Assembly (NCBI RefSeq): GCF_004004565.1
Contig: NZ_SACM01000001.1
Location: forward strand, 434,001 to 498,000
Length of the DNA stretch: 64,000 nt
From: Inhella crocodyli
GTDB lineage: Bacteria > Pseudomonadota > Gammaproteobacteria > Burkholderiales > Burkholderiaceae_C
Direction of reading: 5' to 3'
Positions 1-8,045 of the stretch are shown piece by piece. The notes under the pieces were generated by a model. That model was given only the letters and a program-made list of their open reading frames with translations. It searched no databases and had not been told where the DNA came from. The position numbers and the translations under genes are program-made. Each line of letters opens with the position of its first letter. Position 1 is the stretch's first letter.

Positions 1-289
1 TGACCAGGCCTCGCCTGAAGGCTTGATCGATCCGGCGCTGGGCCGACCGCCGACCGAGTCGCCGAGCGCGGCTCGAACCCGGTCATGCACCAGCACGCAG
101 CATCGAGCGGCGCCAAGCCCCTTACTGGTGCGCCATGCACCACCGAGGGAAATCGCGGACAGGGATTACGGCCTGTTTCAGGGCGCGGCTTTGGCCGATG
201 CTTCCGGCCGCTCGCATTCAGCGGTACGGGTGCGCGCAGCTGGTTCCACCGAACGACTTTGTCGATCCCACAGCCCCGAGGAGACCCCG
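1..289. other. Upstream stretch without a supported gene
   Basis: Open frames run through here in several phases, as expected for GC-rich DNA, but none has a recognisable domain or a good ribosome site. The last part is the leader of the SGNH hydrolase gene and ends in a GAGGAGA ribosome site. A short GGCTCGAACCC string near base 70 looks like a tRNA T-arm but no cloverleaf forms around it. Confidence 0.5.
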
Positions 290-1396
290 ATGACGACTCC
301 CGCTTCCGTATCCCGACCCTGGCAGGCGCTCGTGCGCCGTTGCCTGCCGGCCTTGGCCTTGCTCGCTTTTGGCGGCAACGCCGCGGCCAGCACCCTGAAC
401 CAAAACGTGTCCTGGACCATCGACCGGGCGGGCACCACCGCCAAATACCGCGTCGTGGCCTACGGCGACTCGATCTACGCCGGTTACAACGGCTCGACCA
501 CGAACGCCGCCAAGTACTCGGCCCCCACCGTGGACGCGGAGTACCTGTCGGCCGCGTGGAACGCCGACATCGAAAGCGTTCGCCGCACGAAGTCGGGCGC
601 CGTGGCGTCCGACGTCTACCAGAACAAAATCGTCGCCGAACGCTCGTACATGCAAGCGGCCAACACCCGGGTCGTCACCTTCGAGATGTGCGGCAACGAC
701 GGTTTGCAAGCCCGCACCGCGTTCAAGAACCAAACCGGCACCTGCAATTACGGCGTGCTCACCACGGCCGAAAACAACTGCAAGGCCAACGTGGCGGCGG
801 CAATGGACTACATCAACGCCAATGCCTACTCGGGCGTGAAGTTGAAGATCATCTCCAACCTCTACTACCCGGGTTACAGCGCCGACAACGCGCAAAGCAC
901 CTGCAAGGACGCCACCACGGGCGCCACCGTCAAGATGCAGGACAAGTTCCTGCCGGCCATCGCGCGCATGAACTACTGGATGTGCGAGTACGCACGCCAA
1001 AAGGGCTTCAAGTGCGCCGACAGCTTCGCCGAGTACATGGGCGCCGAGTACGACAGCAACGGCGACGGCTTGGTGGACGCCGACGCGCTGCGCTACGTCC
1101 CGGGCGAGAGCGAGGCCAACTACGTGACGCGCATCACCTCGACGCTGCGCAGCACCATCCGCGACGCCAACTTGCACGCGGTGTCGGCCAGCAGCACCTA
1201 CGACTACATCCAGTCAGACGACGTGCACCCCACCTACACCGGTGGCACCGTGTCGGCCGGCCTGCTGGGTGGCACCACGGGCTCGGGCGCGCCGCGCTAC
1301 ACCTCGTTCACAAACGGAAAGAGCCCGATTTGGAATCGCTACGGCCACGAGCGGATGGGCTGGACCTTGTCCACGTCCAACCCTGTGGCGCCCTGA
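290..1396 (+). CDS. Secreted SGNH/GDSL-family hydrolase
   Basis: Predicted exported hydrolase of the SGNH superfamily (esterase or lipase type, substrate unknown), 368 aa. Residues 1 to about 34 form a Sec-type signal peptide with an Arg-Arg start, Leu/Ala core and AAAS end. The family blocks occur in order: the GDS nucleophile block (AYGDSIYAG, Ser61), the GND oxyanion block (135-137) and the DxxH block (Asp310, His313), so the enzyme looks intact. A D-x-N-x-D-G-x-x-D segment near residue 260 resembles a calcium-binding loop. The frame is open further upstream, but ATG at 290 follows GAGGAGA and begins the signal peptide. It lies 52 bases before a membrane-anchored protein that may be its partner. 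The fold family is clear; the role is not. Confidence 0.85.
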   Translation: MTTPASVSRPWQALVRRCLPALALLAFGGNAAASTLNQNVSWTIDRAGTTAKYRVVAYGDSIYAGYNGSTTNAAKYSAPTVDAEYLSAAWNADIESVRRTKSGAVASDVYQNKIVAERSYMQAANTRVVTFEMCGNDGLQARTAFKNQTGTCNYGVLTTAENNCKANVAAAMDYINANAYSGVKLKIISNLYYPGYSADNAQSTCKDATTGATVKMQDKFLPAIARMNYWMCEYARQKGFKCADSFAEYMGAEYDSNGDGLVDADALRYVPGESEANYVTRITSTLRSTIRDANLHAVSASSTYDYIQSDDVHPTYTGGTVSAGLLGGTTGSGAPRYTSFTNGKSPIWNRYGHERMGWTLSTSNPVAP

Positions 1397-1448
1397 CCGG
1401 CGTCACCGTGCACCTTGGGTGGGGCAGCCGCTCGCTGACGCGACCGTC

Positions 1449-2111
1449 ATGAGCGCACCCCCCCGTTCGCCCGGCGCCAACGCACCCCGCGAGGCGCCGG
1501 GCCCTCGCATGGCGTGGGGCTACCTGGTCGCCGCCGCGCTCCTGGCCTTGGCGGCCGGCCTGTGGTTCTGGACGTCGTGGACCCACCAGGCCGCGCCCGC
1601 TTCCCAGCCGGGGACTGTCACCGCGGCGCCATCGACCGGCCAGCCCGCCCGGCCCGATGCCGCCGCCCTTTCGGACCCGTCCACGGTGCCCGCGGCACCG
1701 CCGACCTCGCACCCGACGGCGAACGACCCCGATGACTTGGCCGCCCACGTGCCCGCTGGACAAGCACCCAGCATGGTCGAGGTCATCCAGCGCCTGCATC
1801 AGGCCGGCGTGCACACGGGCTTGGGGGCTTTCAACCCACCCGGCACTTCGCCGCCCTTGGTTGGCCTGGCCGTGCCGCCCGACTTCCCGCTGCCCGACGG
1901 CTACGTCCGTCACCACCAAACCACCGACGACGGGCAGGACATCGAGCCGATCTTGATGTTTGCGCCCGACCGGACGTTCTACGACCGCACCGGCCGCGCC
2001 ATCGAACTGCCGAAGGACCGCGTCGTGCCGCCGGAATGGGCGCCGCCCGGCTTGCCGATCCGCCGCGTCGTCGTGCCCCCGCCCTTGCCCCCTGGGAAAT
2101 CCGGATCTTGA
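1449..2111 (+). CDS. Single-span membrane-anchored protein of unknown function
   Basis: Not recognised. The 220-aa product has a short N-terminal tail, one transmembrane helix (about residues 21-41, Leu/Ala/Gly rich, then Trp-Phe-Trp) and a Pro/Ala/Thr-rich linker to about residue 95. A small C-terminal region follows, rich in proline and with repeated DG and DR motifs. The topology suggests an inner-membrane anchor with a periplasmic domain. Its stop codon shares one base with the start of the next gene (TGATG), so translation of the acyltransferase is probably coupled to it. It follows the secreted hydrolase by 52 bases; a functional link to either neighbour is inference. Confidence 0.6.
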   Translation: MSAPPRSPGANAPREAPGPRMAWGYLVAAALLALAAGLWFWTSWTHQAAPASQPGTVTAAPSTGQPARPDAAALSDPSTVPAAPPTSHPTANDPDDLAAHVPAGQAPSMVEVIQRLHQAGVHTGLGAFNPPGTSPPLVGLAVPPDFPLPDGYVRHHQTTDDGQDIEPILMFAPDRTFYDRTGRAIELPKDRVVPPEWAPPGLPIRRVVVPPPLPPGKSGS

Positions 2112-4582
2112 TGAACGACCGCCCGCATTCGCCCACCCAACGGTGGGCGCCCGCCCTGCCCTGGCTGGGCCTGCTGCTCAGCGCCGCCCTGTTGGGGCTG
2201 GTGGCCCAAGTGGACAGCGCTTGGCCCCTGTTGTTCGTCGCCTTGGTGCCGGCCTTGGCCGCCCTGCACCACGCGCCCAGTTGGCGCAGCGCACTGCTCC
2301 GCGCGTGGGCGCTGAGCGTGGCTTTCACTGCCGCGGTGTTCCATTGGTTCGGCGCGGCCTTAGGCGACTACAGCGCATGGGGCACCCCGGTGGGCTTGGC
2401 TGTTTTGTTGCTGGTGGCGCCCCTGTTCCAGCCGCAGTGGATCGCCATGGCCTTGGTGCGGCGCTGGGCGGCGACGCGTTTCGGCGCCATCACCAACGCG
2501 GCGGCCGCGGCCTCGGCCTGGGTGGCGGTGGAATGGACGGGCGTCAAGCTCTTGGGCGACACCCTGGGCCATGGCCTGTACCCCTCGGCCGTGCTGCGCC
2601 AAGGTGCCGAGTGGGGCGGTGCCGCCAGTTTGACCTTCCTGCTGCTGCTGTGCAACGAGGGCCTGTGGGCGGCATGGCAGCGTCGCCGCGCAGCACCCAG
2701 TGCTTGGGCGCCGGCCCTGGGCCTGGCGCTGCTCGGCCCCCTGGCCTTGGCGGGCTTCGGCGCGTGGTCCACGCGGCCCCTGCCCGAAGGGCCCACCCTG
2801 CGCGTCGGCCTGGTGCAGGCCAATTTCACCCAAGTCGAACAGCAACGCCAGGCGCGCGGCAGTTACGCGGTGGTGCGCGAGATTTTGGACACCCACTACG
2901 CGATGAGCTACGACGCGGTGGAGCGCCAAAAGGTCGACGCCGTGCTGTGGACGGAGACGGTCTACCCCACCACCTTTGGCCAGCCCAAGAGCGAGGCTGG
3001 GGCGGAACTGGACCGCGAGATCGTTGGCATCGTCAACGCCGCAGGCGTGCCTTTCGTGTTCGGCACCTACGACCGCGACCGCGACGGGGAGTACAACGCC
3101 GCGGCCGTGCTGCAGCCGGGGCGCGGCCTGCTGGGCATGTACCGCAAGACGCACCCCTTTCCGCTGACCGAGCACGTGCCGGCCTGGCTCGACCGCCCGT
3201 GGCTGCGGGCCGCCCTGCCCTGGCTCGGTGGCTGGCGCCCAGGCAATGGCGCGCGGGTGTTTCCGCTGCGCCTTCGTGACGGCCGCGAGGTCGTGGTCCA
3301 GCCCTTGATCTGCCTCGACGACACCGTGCCCACCCTGGCTTTGCAGGGCGCCCGCTTGGGGGCGCAGGCCTTGTTCACGATGTCCAACGACGCCTGGTTC
3401 ACGCAGCACCCTCGCGGTGCCGCCCTGCACCAGGCGGTGGCCGCGTTCCGCAGCATCGAAACGCGACTGCCTCAGTTCCGGGTCACCACCAACGGCTTCA
3501 GCGCCGTGATCAGCCCCACGGGGACGGTGGTGGTCGGCTCGCGCATGGGCGAACGCACGCTGGTCGTTGGCGCGCTGCCCACCGCGGCACCCGCGCCCAC
3601 CTTGGTGGTGCGCTGGGGCGACTGGGTGGGCGCGGCCGGTGCCTTCTTCTTGCTGTTGCTGGTGCTTCGGGCCTTGCAGCGTGCCCTGGCGGCACGCTGG
3701 CCCTGGACCGCCGAGCCTGCGACCTTCGCACCCCGGGGTACGGCCACCGTGGCCCTGCTGCCGCCCGCGGTCCGGTGGATGACGGCCGGCTTGCGCGCCG
3801 GCGCGAGGCTCGGGCTCCTGGGGCTGGGCTTGGCCGTTCTGCTGGACGAGACGATGCGCGTCAATACCTTGGCGCAAATCCGGGCCTTCACCGCGGTGTT
3901 CCTGCTGCCCGAGGCCCTGGCCTGGTTGCTGATGCGGGCGTTCGTGGCGCAGGCGGCCCTGGTCGACGGCGATCTGGTCATGACCCAAGGCCCGCGCTCA
4001 TGGCGCGTGCGCCGCGACGAGGTGGCGGCCCTCCGGCCTTGGCGTTGGCCGCTTCCCAGTGCGGGCTGTCACCTGGACATGGCGCAGGGCCGCACGCGGC
4101 GCTGGAGCTTGGCCTTGAGCTCGCCCCTCGCCTTGGCCCGGGAATGGGGCGTGCCCCTCGCCGCCGCGGGCCGATCCCCGGGGGCGGCGCGCTGGGGCGC
4201 CTATCTCCAGGCACGCGACGCCGTGCGCTGGGGGCGCTGGAGCCACCCCGTCCTGAAGTTTGGGGTGCTGCCCGTGCTGCTCGCCTTGCCGGCTTTTCAT
4301 TTGCACCAGCACATCGCCTACGGCAGCGCGATCGGCGAGTACCTGAGCTTCGGCCTGCAGGCCTACCTGACCACCCTCGGCCTGTGGTGGGCGGCCTGGA
4401 CGATCGGGGTGGTGCTGTGGGCGGCGGCACTGCGCACTTTGATCGAAGTGGGCTCGGTGTTGGGGGCCGTGCTGCGGCCCGCGCGGGTGCTGGGCCTTCG
4501 CCGCTGGCTGGAAGGCAGCAGCCTGGCGGCCTTGTACCTGGGCCTGCCAAGTTGGCTGGCGTGGCGAATCGTGGCCGGCTGA
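2111..4582 (+). CDS. lnt: Apolipoprotein N-acyltransferase with extra C-terminal membrane domain
   Basis: Lnt adds the third acyl chain to the N-terminal cysteine of lipoproteins at the periplasmic face of the inner membrane. The N-terminal part has several transmembrane helices and then a nitrilase-like domain. The expected catalytic triad is visible: Glu282 in WTETVYP, Lys346 in MYRKTHPFPLTEHVP and Cys401 in LICLDD. A usual Lnt is about 500-550 aa; this one is 823 aa. After the nitrilase domain there are more hydrophobic helices around a soluble stretch (about residues 620-690) and then two or three more helices, none of which I recognise. The start at ATG 2111 overlaps the preceding stop. 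It may be an Lnt paralog rather than the housekeeping enzyme, because the residues around the cysteine (CLDD) differ from the common C-Y-E form. Confidence 0.8.
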   Translation: MNDRPHSPTQRWAPALPWLGLLLSAALLGLVAQVDSAWPLLFVALVPALAALHHAPSWRSALLRAWALSVAFTAAVFHWFGAALGDYSAWGTPVGLAVLLLVAPLFQPQWIAMALVRRWAATRFGAITNAAAAASAWVAVEWTGVKLLGDTLGHGLYPSAVLRQGAEWGGAASLTFLLLLCNEGLWAAWQRRRAAPSAWAPALGLALLGPLALAGFGAWSTRPLPEGPTLRVGLVQANFTQVEQQRQARGSYAVVREILDTHYAMSYDAVERQKVDAVLWTETVYPTTFGQPKSEAGAELDREIVGIVNAAGVPFVFGTYDRDRDGEYNAAAVLQPGRGLLGMYRKTHPFPLTEHVPAWLDRPWLRAALPWLGGWRPGNGARVFPLRLRDGREVVVQPLICLDDTVPTLALQGARLGAQALFTMSNDAWFTQHPRGAALHQAVAAFRSIETRLPQFRVTTNGFSAVISPTGTVVVGSRMGERTLVVGALPTAAPAPTLVVRWGDWVGAAGAFFLLLLVLRALQRALAARWPWTAEPATFAPRGTATVALLPPAVRWMTAGLRAGARLGLLGLGLAVLLDETMRVNTLAQIRAFTAVFLLPEALAWLLMRAFVAQAALVDGDLVMTQGPRSWRVRRDEVAALRPWRWPLPSAGCHLDMAQGRTRRWSLALSSPLALAREWGVPLAAAGRSPGAARWGAYLQARDAVRWGRWSHPVLKFGVLPVLLALPAFHLHQHIAYGSAIGEYLSFGLQAYLTTLGLWWAAWTIGVVLWAAALRTLIEVGSVLGAVLRPARVLGLRRWLEGSSLAALYLGLPSWLAWRIVAG

Positions 4583-4651
4583 GGACCCGACCGGGCGACC
4601 GGCTCTGAGCCTGCGTAAGCCTAGGTTTCCCTGGCATGTCAACATGGGCAC

Positions 4652-5284
4652 ATGAGCTGCCCATTGCCCACGTCCAACGTGTCGCCGGAGGCTTGGGATT
4701 TGCGCTACCGAAGCAAGGGCTTTTGGTTCGGCGACAAGCCAAACGGGTGGCTCGCAAAGCACGCCAGCCACTGGAGCTCGGGCGCACACGTTTTGTGCGT
4801 CGCAGATGGTGAAGGCCGCAACAGCGTCTGGCTGGCACAGCAAGGCTTGAGAGTCGACGCGTTCGATCCGTCCTCCGTGGGCATGGCCAAAGCAGCCGAG
4901 CTGGCGGACAGTCGAGGTGTGTGTGTCAATTTCACAGTGGCCGACTGCGACAGCTACTGCTGGCCCCATGGCAGCTTCGATGGCGTGGCCGCGATCTTCA
5001 TCCAGTTTGCCGACCCAAGGATGCGGGAACGCTTGTTCCAACGCATGGTGGACAGCCTCCGTCCAGGTGGTGTGATGGTGCTGCAAGGCTACACAGTGGC
5101 ACAGCTGGCGTACGGGACCGGCGGGCCGCCATGCGCCTCCCACCTCTACACCCGGGACCTTCTTCACGGCCTTCTGCCGGACATGGAGATCCTGGCACTG
5201 GAGGAGTACGAGGCCCATCTCGCAGAGGGTGCAGGGCACCTTGGTCGTTCGGCGCTGGTGGGATTGGTGGCTCGAAAGCCCTGA
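4652..5284 (+). CDS. Class I SAM-dependent methyltransferase
   Basis: Small (210 aa) soluble methyltransferase of the Rossmann type. Motif I is VLCVADGEGRNSVWLA, an acidic residue follows in VDAFDPS, and the post-motif region FDGVAAIFIQF plus LRPGGVMVLQGY matches motifs II and III. The size and the N-terminal WDLRY...W pattern resemble small TehB-like or thiopurine-like methyltransferases; the substrate is unknown. It stands alone between an Lnt-like gene and about 320 bases without a supported gene. A CATGT-CA-ACATG inverted repeat lies a few bases before the start and could be an operator, but it is short. Confidence 0.8.
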   Translation: MSCPLPTSNVSPEAWDLRYRSKGFWFGDKPNGWLAKHASHWSSGAHVLCVADGEGRNSVWLAQQGLRVDAFDPSSVGMAKAAELADSRGVCVNFTVADCDSYCWPHGSFDGVAAIFIQFADPRMRERLFQRMVDSLRPGGVMVLQGYTVAQLAYGTGGPPCASHLYTRDLLHGLLPDMEILALEEYEAHLAEGAGHLGRSALVGLVARKP

Positions 5285-5610
5285 TTCTTGTCAAACGGGC
5301 AAGTGATGGCTCTGATCAACAGGCACGCTCAAGCGCGCCAAGTTCACCAATGCCCAAGCCGGCCGGGCACTGCAGGACCACTTTCTACGCCTTCGCGAGC
5401 TGCCGCTGCCTCTTTTCGAGGCAGACCGGAGCGGGGCCAATGGGATCAAGCACTTGGGCGCCCCGACCCCGCACCATCCACGGTGTTGTCCACAGGCGGT
5501 GGGGGCAAGTGCGAAGGCCGAAGAAGAAGCTGGGGTGCTAGCGTGGCATCAACCGAACGCGACCCCGGGGCGTTGTGGCCCGACCTTCGGCCTCTCTCCC
5601 CCACCCTGCC
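5285..5610. other. Intergenic stretch, no convincing gene
   Basis: Two overlapping frames cross this stretch, but neither has a domain, a ribosome site or a plausible composition. It contains the leader of the following small exported protein. A decayed gene fragment cannot be excluded. Confidence 0.4.
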
Positions 5611-5898
5611 ATGCGACTTGTTCGTCTTGTCCTCGCCCTCTTGGTGACCCTCTCCGCAACGGATGTCCAGGCCGTGGACGCCCGCGACCGCAGCTTTTTG
5701 AGCGTCGGCATGGGCGAAGGCGAGGTGGTGTTGAAGATCGGCAAGCCCGACCACGAGGCGATCGTGAAGTCGGTCAAGGGCCAGCCCGAAGAGAAGACCT
5801 GGTCCTACTTCCCGCACCCCCGCGACCCTCAGACCCTGACGGTGCTCACCTTCCGCGGTGGCGTGCTGGACAAGATCGACCGCAAGATCTCGCGTTGA
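5611..5898 (+). CDS. Small exported protein, SmpA/OmlA-like
   Basis: A 95-aa protein with a clear signal peptide (MRLVRLVLALLVTL, cleavage near VQA). The mature part has the pattern VGMGEGEVVLKIGKPD followed by an aromatic WSYFPHP and a short beta strand, which is typical of small periplasmic domains of the SmpA/BamE or DUF2845 kind. No lipobox cysteine is present. It is 17 bases upstream of the next gene, so the two may be co-transcribed. Fold assignment is by motif impression only. Confidence 0.6.
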   Translation: MRLVRLVLALLVTLSATDVQAVDARDRSFLSVGMGEGEVVLKIGKPDHEAIVKSVKGQPEEKTWSYFPHPRDPQTLTVLTFRGGVLDKIDRKISR

Positions 5899-5915
5899 GC
5901 GACCCCCGGCTGCCC

Positions 5916-6266
5916 ATGCTGCCCTACGAACACCGCTCCCACCCCGTCCTGCCCACGGCCCGCTTCCTGCGGCGCATGGCCTCCCACGCCGCCTTGGCTG
6001 GTGGGTTTTTGGGCCTGTCCTTGGCCTTGGGCATGTGGGGCTACGCCCACTACGAGGGCATGACCATGACGGATGCGTTTTTGAACGCCGCCATGATTCT
6101 TGGAGGCATGGGGCCGGTGAAGACCGAGGGCCTCAGCCAAGGCGGCAAGGTGTTCGCTGGCATGTACGCGCTGTACTCCGGCCTGGCGGTCATTGCCGTG
6201 ATGGGCATCATGCTGGCGCCGGTGGTGCACCGCATCTTGCACCGCTTCCACTGGCCGGCCGAGTGA
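5916..6266 (+). CDS. Small two-helix membrane protein with ion-channel-like layout
   Basis: A 116-aa protein with two transmembrane helices (about residues 24-43 and 80-102). Between them a short helix and a Gly-rich turn (DAFLNAAMILGGMGPV) are followed by GKVFAGMYALYSGLAVIAV. This order (helix, pore-helix-like segment, Gly-rich loop, G-K-x-F-x-x-x-Y second helix) matches the pore half of potassium channels. The loop reads GGMGPV in place of the TVGYGD selectivity filter, so potassium selectivity should not be assumed. It ends HRILHRFHW. It converges on the ArsR gene 27 bases downstream. Confidence 0.65.
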   Translation: MLPYEHRSHPVLPTARFLRRMASHAALAGGFLGLSLALGMWGYAHYEGMTMTDAFLNAAMILGGMGPVKTEGLSQGGKVFAGMYALYSGLAVIAVMGIMLAPVVHRILHRFHWPAE

Positions 6267-6293
6267 GGGGATGAGCCGTCGCCGGTTTCGGCC

Positions 6294-6683
6294 TCAGCGG
6301 CGCGGCACCACCAAGCGCTGATCGTTGGGCGCTTTGACCGGGTTTTGCTCCAGGTCCACGGCGACCTGGGTGCACACGGCGCGGCACAGCTCGGCCACGC
6401 GGGGGCTTTCCAAGCGGTAGAAGATCTGCGTGCCCTCCCGCCGCTTGCCCAGGACGCCGGCCCGGTACAGGGTGGCCAGGTGCTGCGACATGTTGGGCTG
6501 GGTGGTGTCGATCTGGGCGAGCAGGTCGCTGACGTTGCGCTCGCCATGGCACACGGCGCTGATGATCTTCAGCCGAATCGGCGTGGACAAGAGCCGAAAC
6601 AAGTCGGCGGCCGAGTCGAACACCCCATCCATGTCATCGAGATCGCTCATCGGCGGTTCATGCAACGTCGTCCATTCGTGCAT
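6294..6683 (-). CDS. ArsR-family transcriptional regulator (first of two in the island)
   Basis: A 129-aa winged-helix protein; the core LLSTPIRLKIISAV, then VSDLLAQIDTTQPNMSQHLATLYRAGVL and RREGTQIFYRL, is typical of ArsR. Cysteines are at 45, 100 and 104. They do not sit at the BigR/SqrR positions, where Ser42 replaces the first cysteine, so the signal may differ from that of the second ArsR protein at 22368-22688. It is last on the minus strand after the metallo-beta-lactamase, thioredoxin and two cytochrome genes, which suggests it controls them or the sox genes. ATG at 6683 is used; ATG at 6650 (MSDLDD) is also possible. The start overlaps a repeated CATTCRTG pair that could be its own operator. 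Confidence 0.85.
   Translation of the reverse strand: MHEWTTLHEPPMSDLDDMDGVFDSAADLFRLLSTPIRLKIISAVCHGERNVSDLLAQIDTTQPNMSQHLATLYRAGVLGKRREGTQIFYRLESPRVAELCRAVCTQVAVDLEQNPVKAPNDQRLVVPRR
6674..6682. promoter_or_regulatory. ATTCGTGCA element at the first arsR start
   Basis: ATTCGTGCA lies at the arsR start, within two adjacent CATTCRTG direct repeats (6673-6688). The same 9-mer, on the other strand (TGCACGAAT), is found in the divergent promoter region at 9018-9026. A shared site for the ArsR protein is inference. Confidence 0.3.
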
Positions 6684-6711
6684 TCATGTTAGGTGATGCA
6701 GTCCGCAGTCC

Positions 6712-7095
6712 TCAATCGCGCAGTCGGTAGTGATCGCGGTTCAAGACCGCAGCGACGGCCGTCACCTCTTCTGGGAACAGGGTCAGGTTCAACTCCGTGT
6801 TGCACTGTTCGACCATGCCACGCAATCGGCCTGGGCTGTTGATACGTCCAAGCGGTCGGTACAAAGCGCGACCATCACCGCCCACCTTTTGACGGTGGCA
6901 TTCGGTGCACCGATGCTCTGCGATCAGGCGCCGACCCAACGCCAGATCGGCGCCTTGAAAGATCGCCGGCACGGGCGGCAGCGCTGGCGCCGGCGGCGCG
7001 TCAGCGACCCATGCCGCCGCGCTCACCGAAAGCCACAGGCAGGCCGCTACGCCGCCCAAGAACGCGGGGCTCATCGGAGGCGGCGAATGCGGCAT
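6712..7095 (-). CDS. Small exported c-type cytochrome
   Basis: A 127-aa protein with a hydrophobic export signal (residues about 8-32) and one heme c site, C63-T-E-C66-H67. The rest has no strong similarity that I recognise; Met residues that could be the second heme ligand are few (MVEQC segment). It is 18 bases downstream of another cytochrome gene and upstream of arsR, so it probably carries electrons from sulfur oxidation in the periplasm. ATG at 7095 is used; ATG at 7074 would leave a more typical signal peptide. Confidence 0.75.
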   Translation of the reverse strand: MPHSPPPMSPAFLGGVAACLWLSVSAAAWVADAPPAPALPPVPAIFQGADLALGRRLIAEHRCTECHRQKVGGDGRALYRPLGRINSPGRLRGMVEQCNTELNLTLFPEEVTAVAAVLNRDHYRLRD

Positions 7096-7113
7096 GGGGC
7101 GGTCGTCCGGCCT

Positions 7114-7428
7114 TTACTTGGCGCCGCCGACGATCCAAGTGGCCAGGGCCTTGGCGTCGGCCTCGCTCAACGTTGGCTGCGCGGGCATCGGAACCGGACC
7201 CCATTTGCCACTGCCGCCCTTCTGGATGCTGGCCGTCACGGCGGCCACGGCGTCCTTTTGTCCGGCGTATTTTTTCGCGACGTCTTGGTAGGCCGGGCCC
7301 AAGACCTTCTTGTCGACCGCGTGGCAGGCCATGCAGTTGTTCTTTTGGGCCAGCTGCAGGTTGGCGGCGGCAGGGAGGCTCACGGCCAACAAGGCCAAAG
7401 GCATCAGCAGCGAACGAAATGGCTTCAT
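7114..7428 (-). CDS. Class I cytochrome c, c551/c8-like
   Basis: A 104-aa exported monoheme cytochrome. Signal peptide about residues 1-22, heme site C32-M-A-C35-H36 and a likely axial Met81 in GPVPMPAQ, the standard layout of c551/c8-type cytochromes. Start at ATG 7428 follows TTGGAG. An 89-base gap separates it from the thioredoxin gene upstream, so it may have its own promoter; an inverted repeat lies in that gap. Its sequence closely follows the second heme domain of SoxD (ACHAVDK, LGPA, then GGxGxWGxVPMP), which suggests a common origin. Confidence 0.9.
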   Translation of the reverse strand: MKPFRSLLMPLALLAVSLPAAANLQLAQKNNCMACHAVDKKVLGPAYQDVAKKYAGQKDAVAAVTASIQKGGSGKWGPVPMPAQPTLSEADAKALATWIVGGAK

Positions 7429-7475
7429 GGGATCTCCAAGGTCAGGGAAAGGAAAGCAAAGGGGAAGCTTTATCA

Positions 7476-7498
7476 GTGTCCGATGATATGAAGGACAC
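7476..7498. promoter_or_regulatory. Inverted repeat before the c551-type cytochrome gene
   Basis: GTGTCC (7476-7481) and GGACAC (7493-7498) form perfect 6-bp arms around an 11-base AT-rich centre, 48 bases before the cytochrome start. Position and symmetry fit an operator; no factor is known. Confidence 0.3.
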
Positions 7499-7517
7499 CC
7501 CGCGGCGCGCAAGCCCG

Positions 7518-8045
7518 TCATCCCGCTGGGGCTGCCGACCACTGCAGCAACTCCGCCAGGTCCTCTTCGAACATCTCGCCCGGCATCGGCAGGCTGCGCT
7601 GCCCGAGCCGGTTCACGGCCACCGTGCTGGGCAACACGCGGCGCGCGCCCAGGGCAGCGAGCCAAGGGGCCGCATCCAGGGTCACGTCGAAGCGATGACC
7701 GTGGGTGGCCAGGTGCCGCCGAACCAGCGTCGCATCCCGGTCCAGCGAGACGCCCAAGACCCGGGGCGCTGCCGCGCCCATCGTGGTCAGCACCTGTTGC
7801 AACTTGGTGTTGTGCCGCAAACAAAATGCGCAATGCGTGGCCCAAAACACCACCAGCAGGCCCTGCCCTTGCAGGGCTTCCGCGCTCAGCACCTCACCGT
7901 CGAGCAGTGCCGTGCGCCGGGGCCACACCACTGGGGCCGAGTCGGTCGCCAACCGCGGAGCGGCCGCCACAGAAAAGTGGAGCCCCCAGGCGCCAAGGCC
8001 GAACCTGCCCAGGGCCCACTGGCCCCATCGGCGACGCTGGATCAT
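7518..8045 (-). CDS. Periplasmic TlpA-like thioredoxin
   Basis: A 175-aa thioredoxin-fold protein. An N-terminal hydrophobic region (about residues 10-30, ending SVAAAP) suggests export or anchoring. The redox motif is C72-A-F-C75 in FWATHCAFC, and the cis-proline region is VLPSTVAVN, with the larger TlpA/ResA-type insert before it. Its start codon overlaps the stop of the metallo-beta-lactamase gene (ATGA), so the two are made together. In Sox clusters thioredoxins such as SoxS or SoxW keep SoxY or other periplasmic thiols reduced; that role here is inferred from context. Confidence 0.85.
   Translation of the reverse strand: MIQRRRWGQWALGRFGLGAWGLHFSVAAAPRLATDSAPVVWPRRTALLDGEVLSAEALQGQGLLVVFWATHCAFCLRHNTKLQQVLTTMGAAAPRVLGVSLDRDATLVRRHLATHGHRFDVTLDAAPWLAALGARRVLPSTVAVNRLGQRSLPMPGEMFEEDLAELLQWSAAPAG

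Noticed and set aside
60-100. tRNA-like GGCTCGAACCC string
   Set aside because: No acceptor or anticodon stems could be paired around it on either strand.
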